A DNA stretch of 64,000 bases from Costus lasius (lineage: Eukaryota; Streptophyta; Magnoliopsida; Zingiberales; Costaceae), in contig CM050450.1 in NCBI GenBank assembly GCA_027563935.2, positions 14,429,957-14,493,956 of the forward strand. The letters run 5' to 3'. This document shows, one piece after another, positions 57,001 through 64,000 of this stretch. The position numbers and the translations under genes were made by a program. Positions within the stretch are counted from its first letter, which is position 1. Every line of letters begins with the position of its first letter. The notes under the pieces were generated by a model. The model was given only the letters and a program-made list of their open reading frames with translations. It was not told where the DNA came from and did no database searches.

Positions 57001-59537
57001 GAATAAGAGATTAGTATGCTAGTACTACTAATCTTGGATTTATGTGAAATATCAACGTAACAGAGTCCTCAAATTCATGTGTCAATTGTCTTCCGTAATG
57101 GTTGGTCCTATAGCATACAAGTCTAATTAGTGAACAAAGCAAGATATAAAGAGTTGCATAAAACCTTGCTAATTTAAATGAAGGAACTTATAGCACATCA
57201 GGCAAGGTAAAGTTAGTAAAGTGAATGCTCCCTATGTATGTGACAAGAGCTGTGACTCCATTTAACAAATGCATAGTTCAATTAGTGAAAAGAAACTTCA
57301 TTATCAACTAGTCAGCTAAGTGAACCAAACAATTAGTTGTTCCTATATTGAGTATTCAACTCAATTTTTTGTCAATGATAGAAGCAAATAAATATATAAT
57401 TGAGAGATCAGACACAGCAGATGTGCTACTGATATGGTTGGCCTTTAAGTTGAGATTATTTCTAGCGAGCAATGTGATGATGTTCTGAATTGTTCTGTCG
57501 TATGAGAAAATGGTGTATTGGCCTTAGGGGAAAGATTCTTGTGCTCTCATTTATCAGATTTATTGCTTGTAGAATTTCTCTTTTGCAGTTATAGAAAGAT
57601 GTCAATTGTGTGACCTTGCTAGAGAATGTTATCATTCTCGACATGTCTCTAAGGTGTGCCCAATTTTGCCATATTCCACATTTTATATGAGATTTTTAGG
57701 TGTAACCATCATTTTGTAAGTTGTTTCTTACAACAAAAGCCAAAGCTTTAACTGATCGTCTAGCCAACAATTTGCCAGCATTAGACATTTCCCGTTGTTT
57801 TGAATCTTAGAGAACAAGAGAATAACTTTTATTGACAATAGGAAGCAGATTCAGTTGAACCTATCCTCTAGCACCAACAAAGATTTTGGTAAGTACCATG
57901 TGAAATTTCGATGTCCTTTGATTTTGTTAGAACCACAAAACATCATTTGTGACTCCACATATGCATTTTTGCCATGTTTACAATCATGTATGGTTTCTTC
58001 AACATGGAAAAGATGGATACTATTAGTATGCGAACAATGATAGCTCAAATCATGCTAAATTTCATATGCATTTTATTGAATATTATGCCTTACTCCAATA
58101 TCTTGTGAAATTGATTAACAACCCATGCTTTTACCAAATTGTTGCAATGCTTCCATTGTTGGAGTTCTATGATGGAAGTCTTTATTGGTTTTACATGTTG
58201 TTGAGAAAACCATCTTTGTTCTTATCACTATGAGCCATGAGTAGAGCACAACTCTAAGTGTTGTAATGCTGGTTGTGTGACGAATACAAGCCCAGATTGA
58301 TAGGAGTATTAGAAATAAAGAGGATTAATTGGATAATCAAATTTACTAGCCTCAAGCTGGGCTAAGTTTTAAATATTGGCTATTCTAGCCATGTGTACTG
58401 GTTACAAGGAAGTAGACAATTTCTTGGATATGAGAAAGAACAGGTTCAGGATTAGCCTCGCTTGATACCAAGAAAAAGTGAGTAAAATTGTAAATGTGTA
58501 TCATTTTCTAAATATATATGCACACACAATGCGATAGTAAATTTAGAACCAAAATTAGCTCCACATATCGTGGATGCCTATTTACATTCTATATAAAAGC
58601 CAACTCATGGATAGCAATCAACGAATTATGGATGCTAATCAATATTGATTCTCAATATTTAGGCATTCGTTGGTTTAACATTCATTAACAAATGAGATAA
58701 TCCTTTCATATCCGTAGCACCTCTTCACGATGAGTTCTTATCTGTCAGTAAAAGTAATATCGATTTTCACTTAAATCGCTCTATTTCTACAGTATCGACA
58801 CAAAGTATCATAGGTTATGTATCCTAAGAAAGAATACAAGTGAGAAGGAAAGGAAAGAATAAGATTTTTTTACAAATAAATAGAAACAAAAGTATTTAAA
58901 ATATGGAATTTTATGATGACAAATTCATTTAAAAATGCTAATTCTATGTATAGAAAAATAAAAATGACTTTACTTATCCTTTGCTTGTAGACATAGCCTT
59001 AGGATTCTTCAAAGTGTCTAATTGACATGATATTCCACATTATCAGGAACTTGGAGACAAAAAAAATTTGTTGATTCCTTAGAAACGTTCAGTTCAATGC
59101 AACAAGCCGAACATGCCGAACAAGGAAGGGGGTATCTATTTTTCACATTTCTCTATTTTCCATTACTGCTAGAAAGTTGTTGGCGTCAATAAAACTGCAA
59201 ATGACACATTCCACTCTCAGATTGATTTTATTCGATCGTTAGTATTTTTCATCAATCAAGAATCGGGTCAAGTCCAACAGTAAGAGCTGCAAATTACTTG
59301 AAACAAGACTTTCCAGTCACAGGGAAGAATTATCTACCAGAAAAAATCAAATCGAATTGAAGAAAACCTAAAAGTGCTTGATAGCAGTAGAGTAGCGTGA
59401 CGACCTGCGACTAAAGATTCCATCGAAGAAGCCGCCGTAGAAGTTGGGAGCTCGCTCGATGATGGCGACGGTGGCGCCGCCGACTCCGCTTGGCTTACAT
59501 CTTCGGCGGCAGAGGCATCGCTCTGATTCTGGCCCAT
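31945..59537 (-). CDS. MIA40: MIA40 / CHCHD4-type intermembrane-space import oxidoreductase with a 26.9-kb intron
   Basis: MIA40 oxidises cysteine-rich proteins as they enter the mitochondrial intermembrane space; in plants it also acts in peroxisomes. Exons on the minus strand: 59405-59537, 32498-32532, 32238-32363, 31945-32103. Lengths 133 + 35 + 126 + 159 = 453 nt give a 150-aa protein, and phases join exactly across GT/AG sites (exon 1 ends in a single G that completes GAA with exon 2). The N-terminus is MGQNQSDAS, as in plant MIA40, then a Ser/Ala/Pro-rich segment and SMESLVA-EAM. The core has the CPC redox motif ([13 protein letters not shown]) and a twin CX9C pair ([11 protein letters not shown] and [11 protein letters not shown]). 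The tail is acidic and ends [12 protein letters not shown]. Intron 1 (32533-59404) is filled with nested retrotransposons. The stop at 31945-31947 overlaps a possible donor (AG|GTAACC), so an alternative 3' end cannot be excluded. Confidence 0.9.
32979..34440. repeat. Tandem duplication of a copia 3' end, unit about 740 bp
   Basis: The segment 32979-33720 is repeated at about 33721-34440 with few differences; both contain TAATTAGCTGGCT and CATGAGTTGATCATTCC. The first copy ends at the junction CTTGAACCTTTA followed by AAAGTTG, where the second begins. Each copy holds an (AT)n microsatellite (near 33095 and 33838-33868). The unit is the RNase H end plus part of the LTR of the old copia element on the minus strand. 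Confidence 0.85.
33000..34548 (-). mobile_element. Old Ty1/copia element, 3' portion (RNase H and LTR remnant)
   Basis: Minus-strand translation gives broken copia RNase H motifs: a segment like [11 protein letters not shown], then DVDWEGCQD (usually DSDWAGC), then a CDKQ box and an [11 protein letters not shown] C-terminal remnant. The sequence to the left of these motifs (33040-33240) is similar to 58480-58730, consistent with the two LTRs of one element. Many stops and frameshifts are present. The 5' half of the same element is at 54667-58800. Confidence 0.65.
34486..34676. repeat. Short tandem duplication with a partial TRIM LTR
   Basis: The string from TTTCACATATTGTAATACATG to AGAGTAATACAAGTTG occurs twice (starting about 34499 and 34628). 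Between the copies lies a truncated TRIM-type LTR (34549-34618, beginning TGTAATACCCCAATTTAG). This looks like a local duplication that accompanied or followed the TRIM insertion. Confidence 0.7.
34677..35175 (+). mobile_element. TRIM-like element 1 (miniature LTR retrotransposon)
   Basis: The 5' LTR 34677-34843 begins TGTAATACCCCAATTTAG and ends CATAACA. A tRNA-Met type primer-binding site TGGTATCAGAGC follows at 34846-34857. A 175-bp interior without coding capacity leads to a second LTR-like copy from about 35019. The total is near 0.5 kb. No gag or pol is present. Confidence 0.75.
35176..35585 (-). mobile_element. TRIM-like element 2, inverted relative to element 1
   Basis: On the minus strand the same order is found: an LTR starting in the GTTTAGTCTCATATTACAAG region (35585 leftward), a degenerate primer site TGGTAGCAGAGC (about 35405-35420), a similar interior, and a truncated second LTR up to about 35176. 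Both outer ends are incomplete. The right edge abuts gypsy copy A at 35589. Confidence 0.7.
35589..40010 (-). mobile_element. Ty3/gypsy element copy A, internally deleted
   Basis: Minus-strand element of the same family as copy B. Its 3' LTR remnant is 35589-36888 and its 5' LTR remnant 39096-40010; both LTRs meet the TGTCATGCC...GGCATGACA boundary. The primer site (TGGTATCAGAGG on the minus strand) is at 39079-39090. Gag runs from 38932 down to about 37565, with a zinc-knuckle region near 37800-37860. Protease follows (FDIILGMDW near 37300). Pol stops after the first part of reverse transcriptase near 36890, where the sequence jumps straight into the LTR. The missing stretch corresponds to copy B 50132-53262, about 3.1 kb covering most of RT, RNase H, integrase and the first 0.5 kb of the LTR. 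Frames are broken throughout. Confidence 0.8.
37565..38932 (-). pseudogene. Gypsy copy A gag
   Basis: It starts (reading leftward) with a basic Arg/Gly-rich N-terminus ([19 protein letters not shown]) and continues through the capsid-like region ([20 protein letters not shown]). A segment [19 protein letters not shown] serves as the uninterrupted counterpart of the site where copy B was hit by a transposon. A zinc-knuckle region follows. Several stops interrupt it. Confidence 0.75.
39096..41038. repeat. Near-palindrome formed by two opposed gypsy 5' LTRs
   Basis: The minus-strand LTR of copy A (39096-40010) and the plus-strand LTR of copy B (40068-41038) are reverse-complementary over roughly 0.9 kb, with small indels. 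The spacer of about 57 bp consists of scrambled short pieces of the same LTR (for example AATGGCGTGATTGATG and AAATGCATCTATATTCTC). Beyond the LTRs, the gag regions of A and B continue the inversion, interrupted only by later insertions. Confidence 0.85.
42039..43629 (+). mobile_element. PIF/Harbinger-like element carrying a captured gene fragment
   Basis: The element is 1591 bp, flanked by TTA on both sides (42036-42038 and 43630-43632). Its termini are inverted repeats: CACTGTGTTAAGTAAGGCGG at left and CACTGTGTTTAATAGAGTGG on the reverse strand at right. The empty site in gypsy copy A lacks the insert and has the leucine-coding TTA only once. No transposase is encoded. The centre holds a DUF241-type plant gene fragment (42625-43150). 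The right part is GC-rich with GGCGACGG-type repeats, and a second internal terminus-like motif (CCTATTAAACACA) lies near 43560. This fits a Pack-type non-autonomous Harbinger. Confidence 0.8.
42625..43150 (+). pseudogene. Captured fragment of a DUF241-family plant gene
   Basis: The open stretch from 42625 encodes [15 protein letters not shown], which matches the conserved MAFH.RS.SLPSR.HP start of DUF241 proteins with the initiator ATG changed to AAG. It continues with [30 protein letters not shown] and [17 protein letters not shown], all family landmarks in the right order. After a frameshift near 42990 it continues as [19 protein letters not shown] and stops near 43150. The functions of DUF241 proteins are poorly known. 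Lost start and frameshift make it a pseudogene inside a transposon. Confidence 0.7.
44200..44491 (+). pseudogene. Gypsy copy B aspartic protease, altered active site
   Basis: The retropepsin region reads [11 protein letters not shown] near 44220, where gypsy proteases normally have D-S-G or D-T-G; here the Gly is Ser. Further on comes FDIILGMD followed by a stop. The copia element at 44498 interrupts the sequence just downstream. It is a pseudogene. Confidence 0.65.
45332..46110 (+). pseudogene. Copia gag
   Basis: It starts [16 protein letters not shown], includes [20 protein letters not shown] and [12 protein letters not shown], then an Arg/Gly-rich stretch and the zinc knuckle C-x2-C-x4-H-x4-C around 46050-46095, whose interior has a stop. 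Several stops interrupt it. Confidence 0.75.
46310..49260 (+). pseudogene. Copia pol: protease, integrase, reverse transcriptase, RNase H
   Basis: Protease: [12 protein letters not shown] near 46320. GAG-pre-integrase: [15 protein letters not shown] near 46700. Integrase: HASF-type [10 protein letters not shown] and [19 protein letters not shown] near 47270-47480. Reverse transcriptase: [20 protein letters not shown] at 48089, [24 protein letters not shown] and the catalytic YVDDML. RNase [21 protein letters not shown] and CDNQAAIF. Stops and frameshifts separate all domains. A 42-bp tandem duplication (units starting about 47761 and 47803) lies between integrase and RT. Confidence 0.85.
49612..50126. 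repeat. Two tandem duplications in gypsy copy B pol
   Basis: A unit of about 36 bp containing GGTACATGGACAAGTTGCT is doubled near 49612-49680. A unit of about 175 bp beginning AATTTCAGTGGTTAGAGAG is doubled at about 49777-49950 and 49953-50126, repeating the protein segment from ISVVREFT to the NPNTRV region at the N-terminus of reverse transcriptase. Copy A carries single copies. Confidence 0.85.
50130..52735 (+). pseudogene. Gypsy copy B reverse transcriptase, RNase H and integrase
   Basis: [21 protein letters not shown] near 50310, then [11 protein letters not shown] near 50440, where the catalytic FIDD motif has become FIND. RNase [16 protein letters not shown] near 50880, then [14 protein letters not shown]. 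Integrase: [18 protein letters not shown] zinc region, [17 protein letters not shown] near 51720, [20 protein letters not shown] near 51990 and YGRCRSPV. The C-terminal region ends [17 protein letters not shown] at about 52720. Multiple stops make it non-functional. Confidence 0.85.
54667..58800 (-). mobile_element. Old Ty1/copia element, 5' portion with RT and gag remnants
   Basis: Minus-strand translation near 54690-54900 gives degenerate copia RT motifs (like [31 protein letters not shown], and VLSQV at the break). A C-x2-C type gag knuckle remnant lies near 57640-57690. A primer site reading TTGGTATCAAGCGAGG on the minus strand is at about 58463-58478. The LTR to its right (58480-58730) resembles 33040-33240. 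The whole is badly decayed. Together with 33000-34548 it forms one element into which the TRIM and gypsy elements were inserted. Confidence 0.6.
58801..59404. other. Donor-proximal part of MIA40 intron 1
   Basis: Unique-looking intronic DNA between the copia LTR remnant and exon 1 (donor CAG|GTCGTC at 59404). Nothing further recognised. Confidence 0.5.
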
Positions 59538-59693
59538 AGCGAGAAGTTATTACGATAACGCTGAATTAGATTGCAGCAAGAACTCAGGCTAGGTGGAGAA
59601 TTAAGGGTTTTTTCCTTTGAAGCTTGTACGATCAAAAGTCCGACAATTTTACTGCGGACTCATCCTTACGATTGACAAATACGGTAAATACGG
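59538..59693 (-). promoter_or_regulatory. Remaining proximal upstream region of MIA40
   Basis: Only 156 bp separate the MIA40 start codon from the LTR of the gag-only element at 59694. Leader and core promoter must lie in this stretch or partly in the LTR. I see no diagnostic TATA box. Confidence 0.45.
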
Positions 59694-62600
59694 TGGGCGG
59701 TCGAATCAACCCTAAACTGATGCTTAACTGTTATCTTACGGAACATCAGATACATAAACTTCCTATGATTAGGTTTACCCTCAAATTACAAATCCTAACC
59801 CTAGCCGTCTAAAATTTATTTCCAAAATAGAAAACAAACAGAAACGCTAATTAGAGTCAAAATTCACCTTCGGTCAATGCTATTTTGATTCAAATTCTCC
59901 GATGCTCGAAATCTTTGGGTCGATGATGTCATGCCGACATCACCCACTTAATTCATTTTCGCCGATCGTATGGTTTCCGGATGCTGACGTCATCCCTGCG
60001 TCAGCCGACCGAAATTTCGCCGCTGTGAAATCGATGTTCCGATTTTGACCCAGTCAAAATCGAAACGTCTGTGTCGCTTCGTCTTCGCTTCGCCTTCCCA
60101 CGAGCGTCGCCGAAGCTCGTCCGCCACGTGCCGGCAGGGAAAGTGCCATCGCCTTCCCTCAGAACTCGCCCGATAGCCGCCTGCTGCCGGAACTACGTCG
60201 CCGTCGCGAAAATGATGAGAGACGTTGCCAACACAACCAGGAACAGGGGAAAAGGATATCTGGGGAAAGCTTCACTCTTATTACCCTTAATACAGCTACA
60301 AAACCCCTTAACTCTCCTTCTCTAACCCTCTCGTCGTCGGTGGCAGAGTCTGCCGCCGATTACACATTCTTCAGCTCGTAGGCGCTCGTCTCTCTCTCCC
60401 TGGATCTCTCCTCCAGCTCTCTGCTCACGAGTTCTCCTCCCGGTGGTGTCGCTCTCTTCGCTGATCCCCTCCCCTGCTCCTGTCCCCTTCCTTTTAACGC
60501 CTAATGTTGCCGCCCTTCTCTTCCATAACGACCGCGTCCGCCCTTCCAAATCGGGAAGGCGACGCCTTCGCGTCCGCTTCCTATGCGCGACGAAGTCACC
60601 TACAGCTGCCAACGTCGCCGCCCGCGTCCGCATCGTCTGGTGAAGGGGCCATTGCTGCGTCTGGATCTCGCAGGGAAGACGTCGTCTCCGCCGTGTCTGA
60701 AGCCGCATCCGAATTCTGTGAAGAGGACGCCAAGCTCTGGTCAAAATCAGACCGAGCTTTGGTTGACCGAGCATCTACGCCCATAATTCGGGCTCCGTGT
60801 GGGTGAATGCGGTGTGGACTTGGGCTGGTTCTTGGCCCATTGGGCTTTGGGCCGAACCGGCCTGAACCAGGCCTAACAATTCTCCCCCACCCAACTTGGA
60901 CATCGCCCTCGATGTCCGTTATGGGCGCTTAGGCCAATAGGATTTGTAGGGAAGGGTCTTGCTTGTTGTCGCCACTTCCTTTGCTCCGCGATCTTTGCTC
61001 GAAGAAACCGGTGTCTCCCTTGAGATCCACTCCGTCGAGGATGCTATCTGCGCCCATGACTGAATCTCCTGCGGAAGTCTTGCATCTTCGGAACTCGTCT
61101 TCTGCTCGACGTTGTTCTTGCCGACCGTGTCTTTCGGCCCTGCACCCGCGTTTGAGGGGGTCGGTGAAGTTCTGCCAGCAACCATTGAGGCAATGCGCAA
61201 ACCTCCTATGTGGGCCTCTACTGGTTCGTCATCAACCACCTGTTTTTTAGCTAATTCCCGATGCACGATCGCTGCAATTGCGTTCACCCGCTGTCGGTCC
61301 GGACAATCACATGTCCGGTGTGGTCCTTTGCACTGGTCGATCCTGCCCTCCTTCTGCAGGTCGGGTCTGCTCCTACCGTGCTGGCTGACCTCCGTTCCGC
61401 CGGGGAGAGAACCTCTCTCTCTTTGGCGCTATTGCTCTGGGTGGAGATGGTCGCTTCGGGAGCGACCTCGATGCTCTCGGAAAAGTTGTTCCTGAAGTTC
61501 TCTGGTCCATGAGAGACTCGGCTATAGTTGCGGCCGTCCTCCAGTCTTGCGGTGCATGTCGTCGGACCTCAGCCGCCGCCAATGGTTGGAGATTCCAGAG
61601 GAAGAAGTACCTCCTGTCTCATTCCGCCATCTCAGGTAGCTCCAACATCAGTGCGGAGAACGCCCTAACATACTCCTAGATCGTCCCTGTATGCTTTAGC
61701 CGATCCACCGCCTCTCGTGCCTGGTCCACCGAGTTTCTGGGAAGGAACTGCTATCGCAGCTCTTCTCGGAACACCTCCCATGTCCAACTAGTTGCCTCTG
61801 ATGTCGAATCAACTGTGGTCCTCCACCAAAGTTTTGCATCATCTGAGAGGTATGCTGTGCACACCTTCACCTTCTTCTGGTCTGAAACATGGTTAGCATC
61901 AAAGTATTGTTCTATATCCCAAAGAAAGTTGCCCAACACTTTGGCTGATCTGGCCCCCTGGAACACTGCAGGTTCTGGGGTGCGAACCTTCCCTCTGGGA
62001 GCTCCGTACTCCACCATGATTGCTGTAGGGGCACCGCCTTGTGCCTATGCTAATGCCATGCGCATCACCGCAAGGTCTGCCAATATCTGCTGCTAGGTTG
62101 CCGTGGTGTTGGTTACTTGTGCCGTCAAGGTTGCTACTTGTCCCTGCAAGGCGGCTACCTGCTCCTGTAGCACAGCCGTCCCTTCAACGTTCTGTTGTGC
62201 CTCAACTACTTCAGCCAAAGTTTGCTGAAGGGCAAGGATTTGCAACCTCTGTTCCTCTATTGTGTGATAGAGATCCTCCACCTGAGGAACCACCGCGTCT
62301 TTACTGTTCCTTGTCAAACCGAGCACCTGCTCGATTCGTGCTATGCGATCTCCTTGATTCACCATCTTGGCTGAATCTTTAGGCTCTGATACCAATTGTC
62401 ACGCCTCGGTCGGATCAACCCTAAACTGGTGCTTAACCGTTGTCTTAGGGTCGTCCAGCGGAACACCAGATGCGTGAACTTCATAGGATTAGGTTTGCCC
62501 CCAAATTGAAAACCCTAACCCTAGCGTCCAAAATTTATCCCCAAAGTAGAAAACAAACGGAAACCCTAATTAAGTCAAAATTCATCTTCGGTCAATGCTA

Positions 62601-63580
62601 TTTTCATTCAAATTCGTCGACGCTCAAAATCTTTTGGGTTGATGATGTCATGCTGATGCCACCCACTTAATTCGTTTTCGCCGATCGGATGGTTTCTGGA
62701 TGCTGACGTCGTCCCTGCGTCAGCCGACTGAAATTTCGTTGGTGCGAAATCGATGTTCCGATTTTGACCCAGTCAAAATTGGAACGTCCGTGTCGCTTCA
62801 TCTTCGCTTCGCCTTCGCACGAGCGTTGCCAAAGCTCGTCCGCCGCGTGCCGGCAGGGAAAGTGCCGTCGCCTTCCCTCAAAACTCGCTCGATAGCTGCC
62901 TGTTGCCGGAACTACGTCGCCGTTGCGGAAACAACGAGAGACGTTGCCAACACAACCAGGAACAAGGGAGAAGGATATCCGGGGAAAGCTTCACTCTTAT
63001 TACCCTTAATAGAGCTGCAAAACCCCTCAACTCTCCTTCTCTAACCCTCTCGTCGTCGGCGGCAAACTCTGCCGCCGATTACACACTCTTGAGCTCGCAG
63101 GCGCTCCTCTCTCTCTCCCTGGATCTCGCCTCCAGCTCTCTGCTCACAAGCTCTCCTCCCGGTGGCGTCGCTCTCTTCGCTGATCCCCTTCCTTTTAACG
63201 CTTAACGTCGCCGCCCTTCTCTTCCGCGATGACTGCGTCCGCCCTTCCAAATCGGGAAGGCGACGCCTTCGCGTCCGCTTCCTATGCGCGATGAAGTCGC
63301 CTACAGCTGCCAACGTCGCCGCCCCGTGTCCGCATCGTCTGGTGAAGGGGCCATCGCTGCGTCCGGATCTCATGGGGAAGACGTTGTCTCTGCCGCGTCT
63401 GAAGCCACATCCGAATTCTGTGAAGAGGACGCCAAGCTCTGGTCAAAATCGGACCGAGCTTTGGTTGACCGAGCATCTGCACCCCTAATTTGGGCTCCGT
63501 GTGGGTGAATGTGGTGTGGACTTGGGCTGGTTCTTGGCCCATTGGGCTTTGGGCCGAACCGGCCTGAACCAAGCCTGACA
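59694..63580 (-). mobile_element. Gag-only LTR retrotransposon (TR-GAG type) in the MIA40 upstream region
   Basis: LTRs are 59694-60878 and 62397-63580, about 1.18 kb each and collinear, with small differences such as an indel near 60475 versus 63187. The exact target duplication TACGG flanks the element (59689-59693 and 63581-63585). On the minus strand the primer site TGGTATCAGAGC (62383-62394) follows the 5' LTR, and the purine tract GGGTGGGGGAGAAT precedes the 3' LTR. The 1.5-kb interior has gag only: no RT, RNase H or integrase. The left LTR terminus reads TGGGCGGTCG where the right one has TGTCACGCCTCGGTCGG, so one terminus has changed. It belongs to a different family from the element at 3057-5743. 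Confidence 0.9.
60919..62395 (-). pseudogene. Gag of the TR-GAG element upstream of MIA40
   Basis: Reading leftward from 62395: a coiled-coil N-terminal part (QRLQILALQQTLAEVVEAQQ), then the capsid-like core (VLGNFLWDIEQYFDANHVSD and AKLWWRTTVDS), then a zinc-knuckle of the C-x4-x4-C gypsy form (CKGPHRTCDCPDRQRVNAI) near 61320 and a tail (ELAKKQVVDDEPVEAHIGGL) common in plant gypsy gag. Two or more stops break the frame (around 61750 and 61600). No pol follows. Confidence 0.8.
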
Positions 63581-63585
63581 TACGG

Positions 63586-63780
63586 CGTAGGTCTGTCCAA
63601 TCGATTTAACCCGAATTGAACCAAACCGATTGGACTGAAACTGATTTGAACTGATTTTGATGAAAACCAATTTGAATCAAACCAAATAAGTTCGATTCAA
63701 TTCGGCTCAAACCGATAAAAACCGAATTTACAACATGCATATGGTGCTGGATCACTTGGAGAAGCTGGTGCTCCATATTT
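63586..63780. other. Flank upstream of the TR-GAG element with ACCGAA/TTGAACC repeats
   Basis: A stretch of short degenerate repeats of the AACCGAATTGAACCAAACCGA type (63600-63730). Before the retrotransposon inserted, this would have adjoined the MIA40 proximal promoter. Confidence 0.55.
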
Positions 63781-63783
63781 TTA

Positions 63784-64000
63784 GGCCATGTTTACTAGCA
63801 AGGATGGAAAATAGAAGGGGATGGATAGTTAGATAGAAAGGATACAAGAATGGAAAGTAAAGTGATAAAAATTTTCCTCATTGTGTATCTTTGGAAGGAT
63901 GAAGGCTGTGTTTACTTAGATGGATGGAAAGTACAAAGGAAAGGAAAGAAGAAAAGAAAGGAAAAATAGATGGATGAAATGCGTTATAGATTTTTCTTTC
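63784..64000. mobile_element. Harbinger-like element(s), left ends, cut by window edge
   Basis: After TTA (63781-63783) the sequence begins GGCCATGTTTACTAGCAAGG, nearly matching the left end of the element at 6184. A second left-end-like sequence, GGCTGTGTTTACTTAGATGG, starts at 63904, suggesting a second element nested in the first or adjacent to it. Right ends lie outside the window. Confidence 0.6.

Noticed and set aside
59334..59537. A stand-alone 67-aa protein starting at the MIA40 ATG
   Set aside because: The frame is better explained as exon 1 of MIA40; residues after position 44 are intron read-through beyond a good GT donor, and the downstream exons join in phase.
60071..60806. Open frames inside the LTRs of the TR-GAG element (repeated at 62700-63508)
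   Set aside because: They recur in both LTRs and have no known domain; GC-rich LTR sequence gives open frames by chance.
1..64000. CRISPR array, bacterial operons, rRNA or tRNA genes
   Set aside because: The sequence is eukaryotic nuclear DNA; tandem repeats found are AT-rich minisatellites or LTR features, and no tRNA or rRNA gene was recognised. Short Met-tRNA-like strings are retrotransposon primer sites.

Overview
This is nuclear DNA of a flowering plant. The long introns, AT-rich non-coding DNA and dense LTR retrotransposons show this, and the four host genes have plant-type homologues. The first exons of these genes are very GC-rich and the later exons AT-rich, a 5'-to-3' gradient typical of commelinid monocots. 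I cannot name the species.

Layout: four host genes all lie on the minus strand. (1) 1-8583 holds the 5' part of a WAPL cohesin-release gene that runs off the left edge. Its 6.7-kb intron 1 carries a gag-only LTR retrotransposon (3057-5743), a gypsy integrase relic and a PIF/Harbinger-like element (6184-6895). (2) 12242-18611 is a complete seven-exon WD40 protein gene of the WDR44-like type. (3) 23943-26684 is a complete nine-exon half-size ABCG transporter, an ABCG11 orthologue (cutin/wax export). (4) 31945-59537 is a complete four-exon MIA40 gene for mitochondrial intermembrane-space oxidative import. Its first intron is about 26.9 kb. For all three complete genes the exon lengths and splice phases sum to an open frame.

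The MIA40 intron is a stack of nested elements. An old Ty1/copia element (minus, LTR remnants near 33.0 and 58.5 kb) is split by two opposed TRIM-like elements (34677-35585) and by two Ty3/gypsy copies of one family in head-to-head orientation (A, minus, 35589-40010; B, plus, 40068-54666). Copy B is itself interrupted in gag by a 1591-bp TTA-flanked PIF/Harbinger-like element carrying a captured DUF241-type gene fragment (42039-43629), and in protease by a complete but decayed Ty1/copia element with a 6-bp target duplication (44498-49573). The two gypsy 5' LTRs form a near-palindrome of about 1.9 kb inside a transcribed intron.

A second gag-only LTR element (59694-63580, target duplication TACGG) sits 156 bp upstream of the MIA40 start codon. 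At least one more Harbinger-like element starts at 63784 and continues past the right edge.

The host genes have unrelated jobs (sister-chromatid cohesion, a WD40 scaffold, lipid export, mitochondrial import) and do not form a pathway. What is notable here is the transposon architecture, above all inside and upstream of MIA40.
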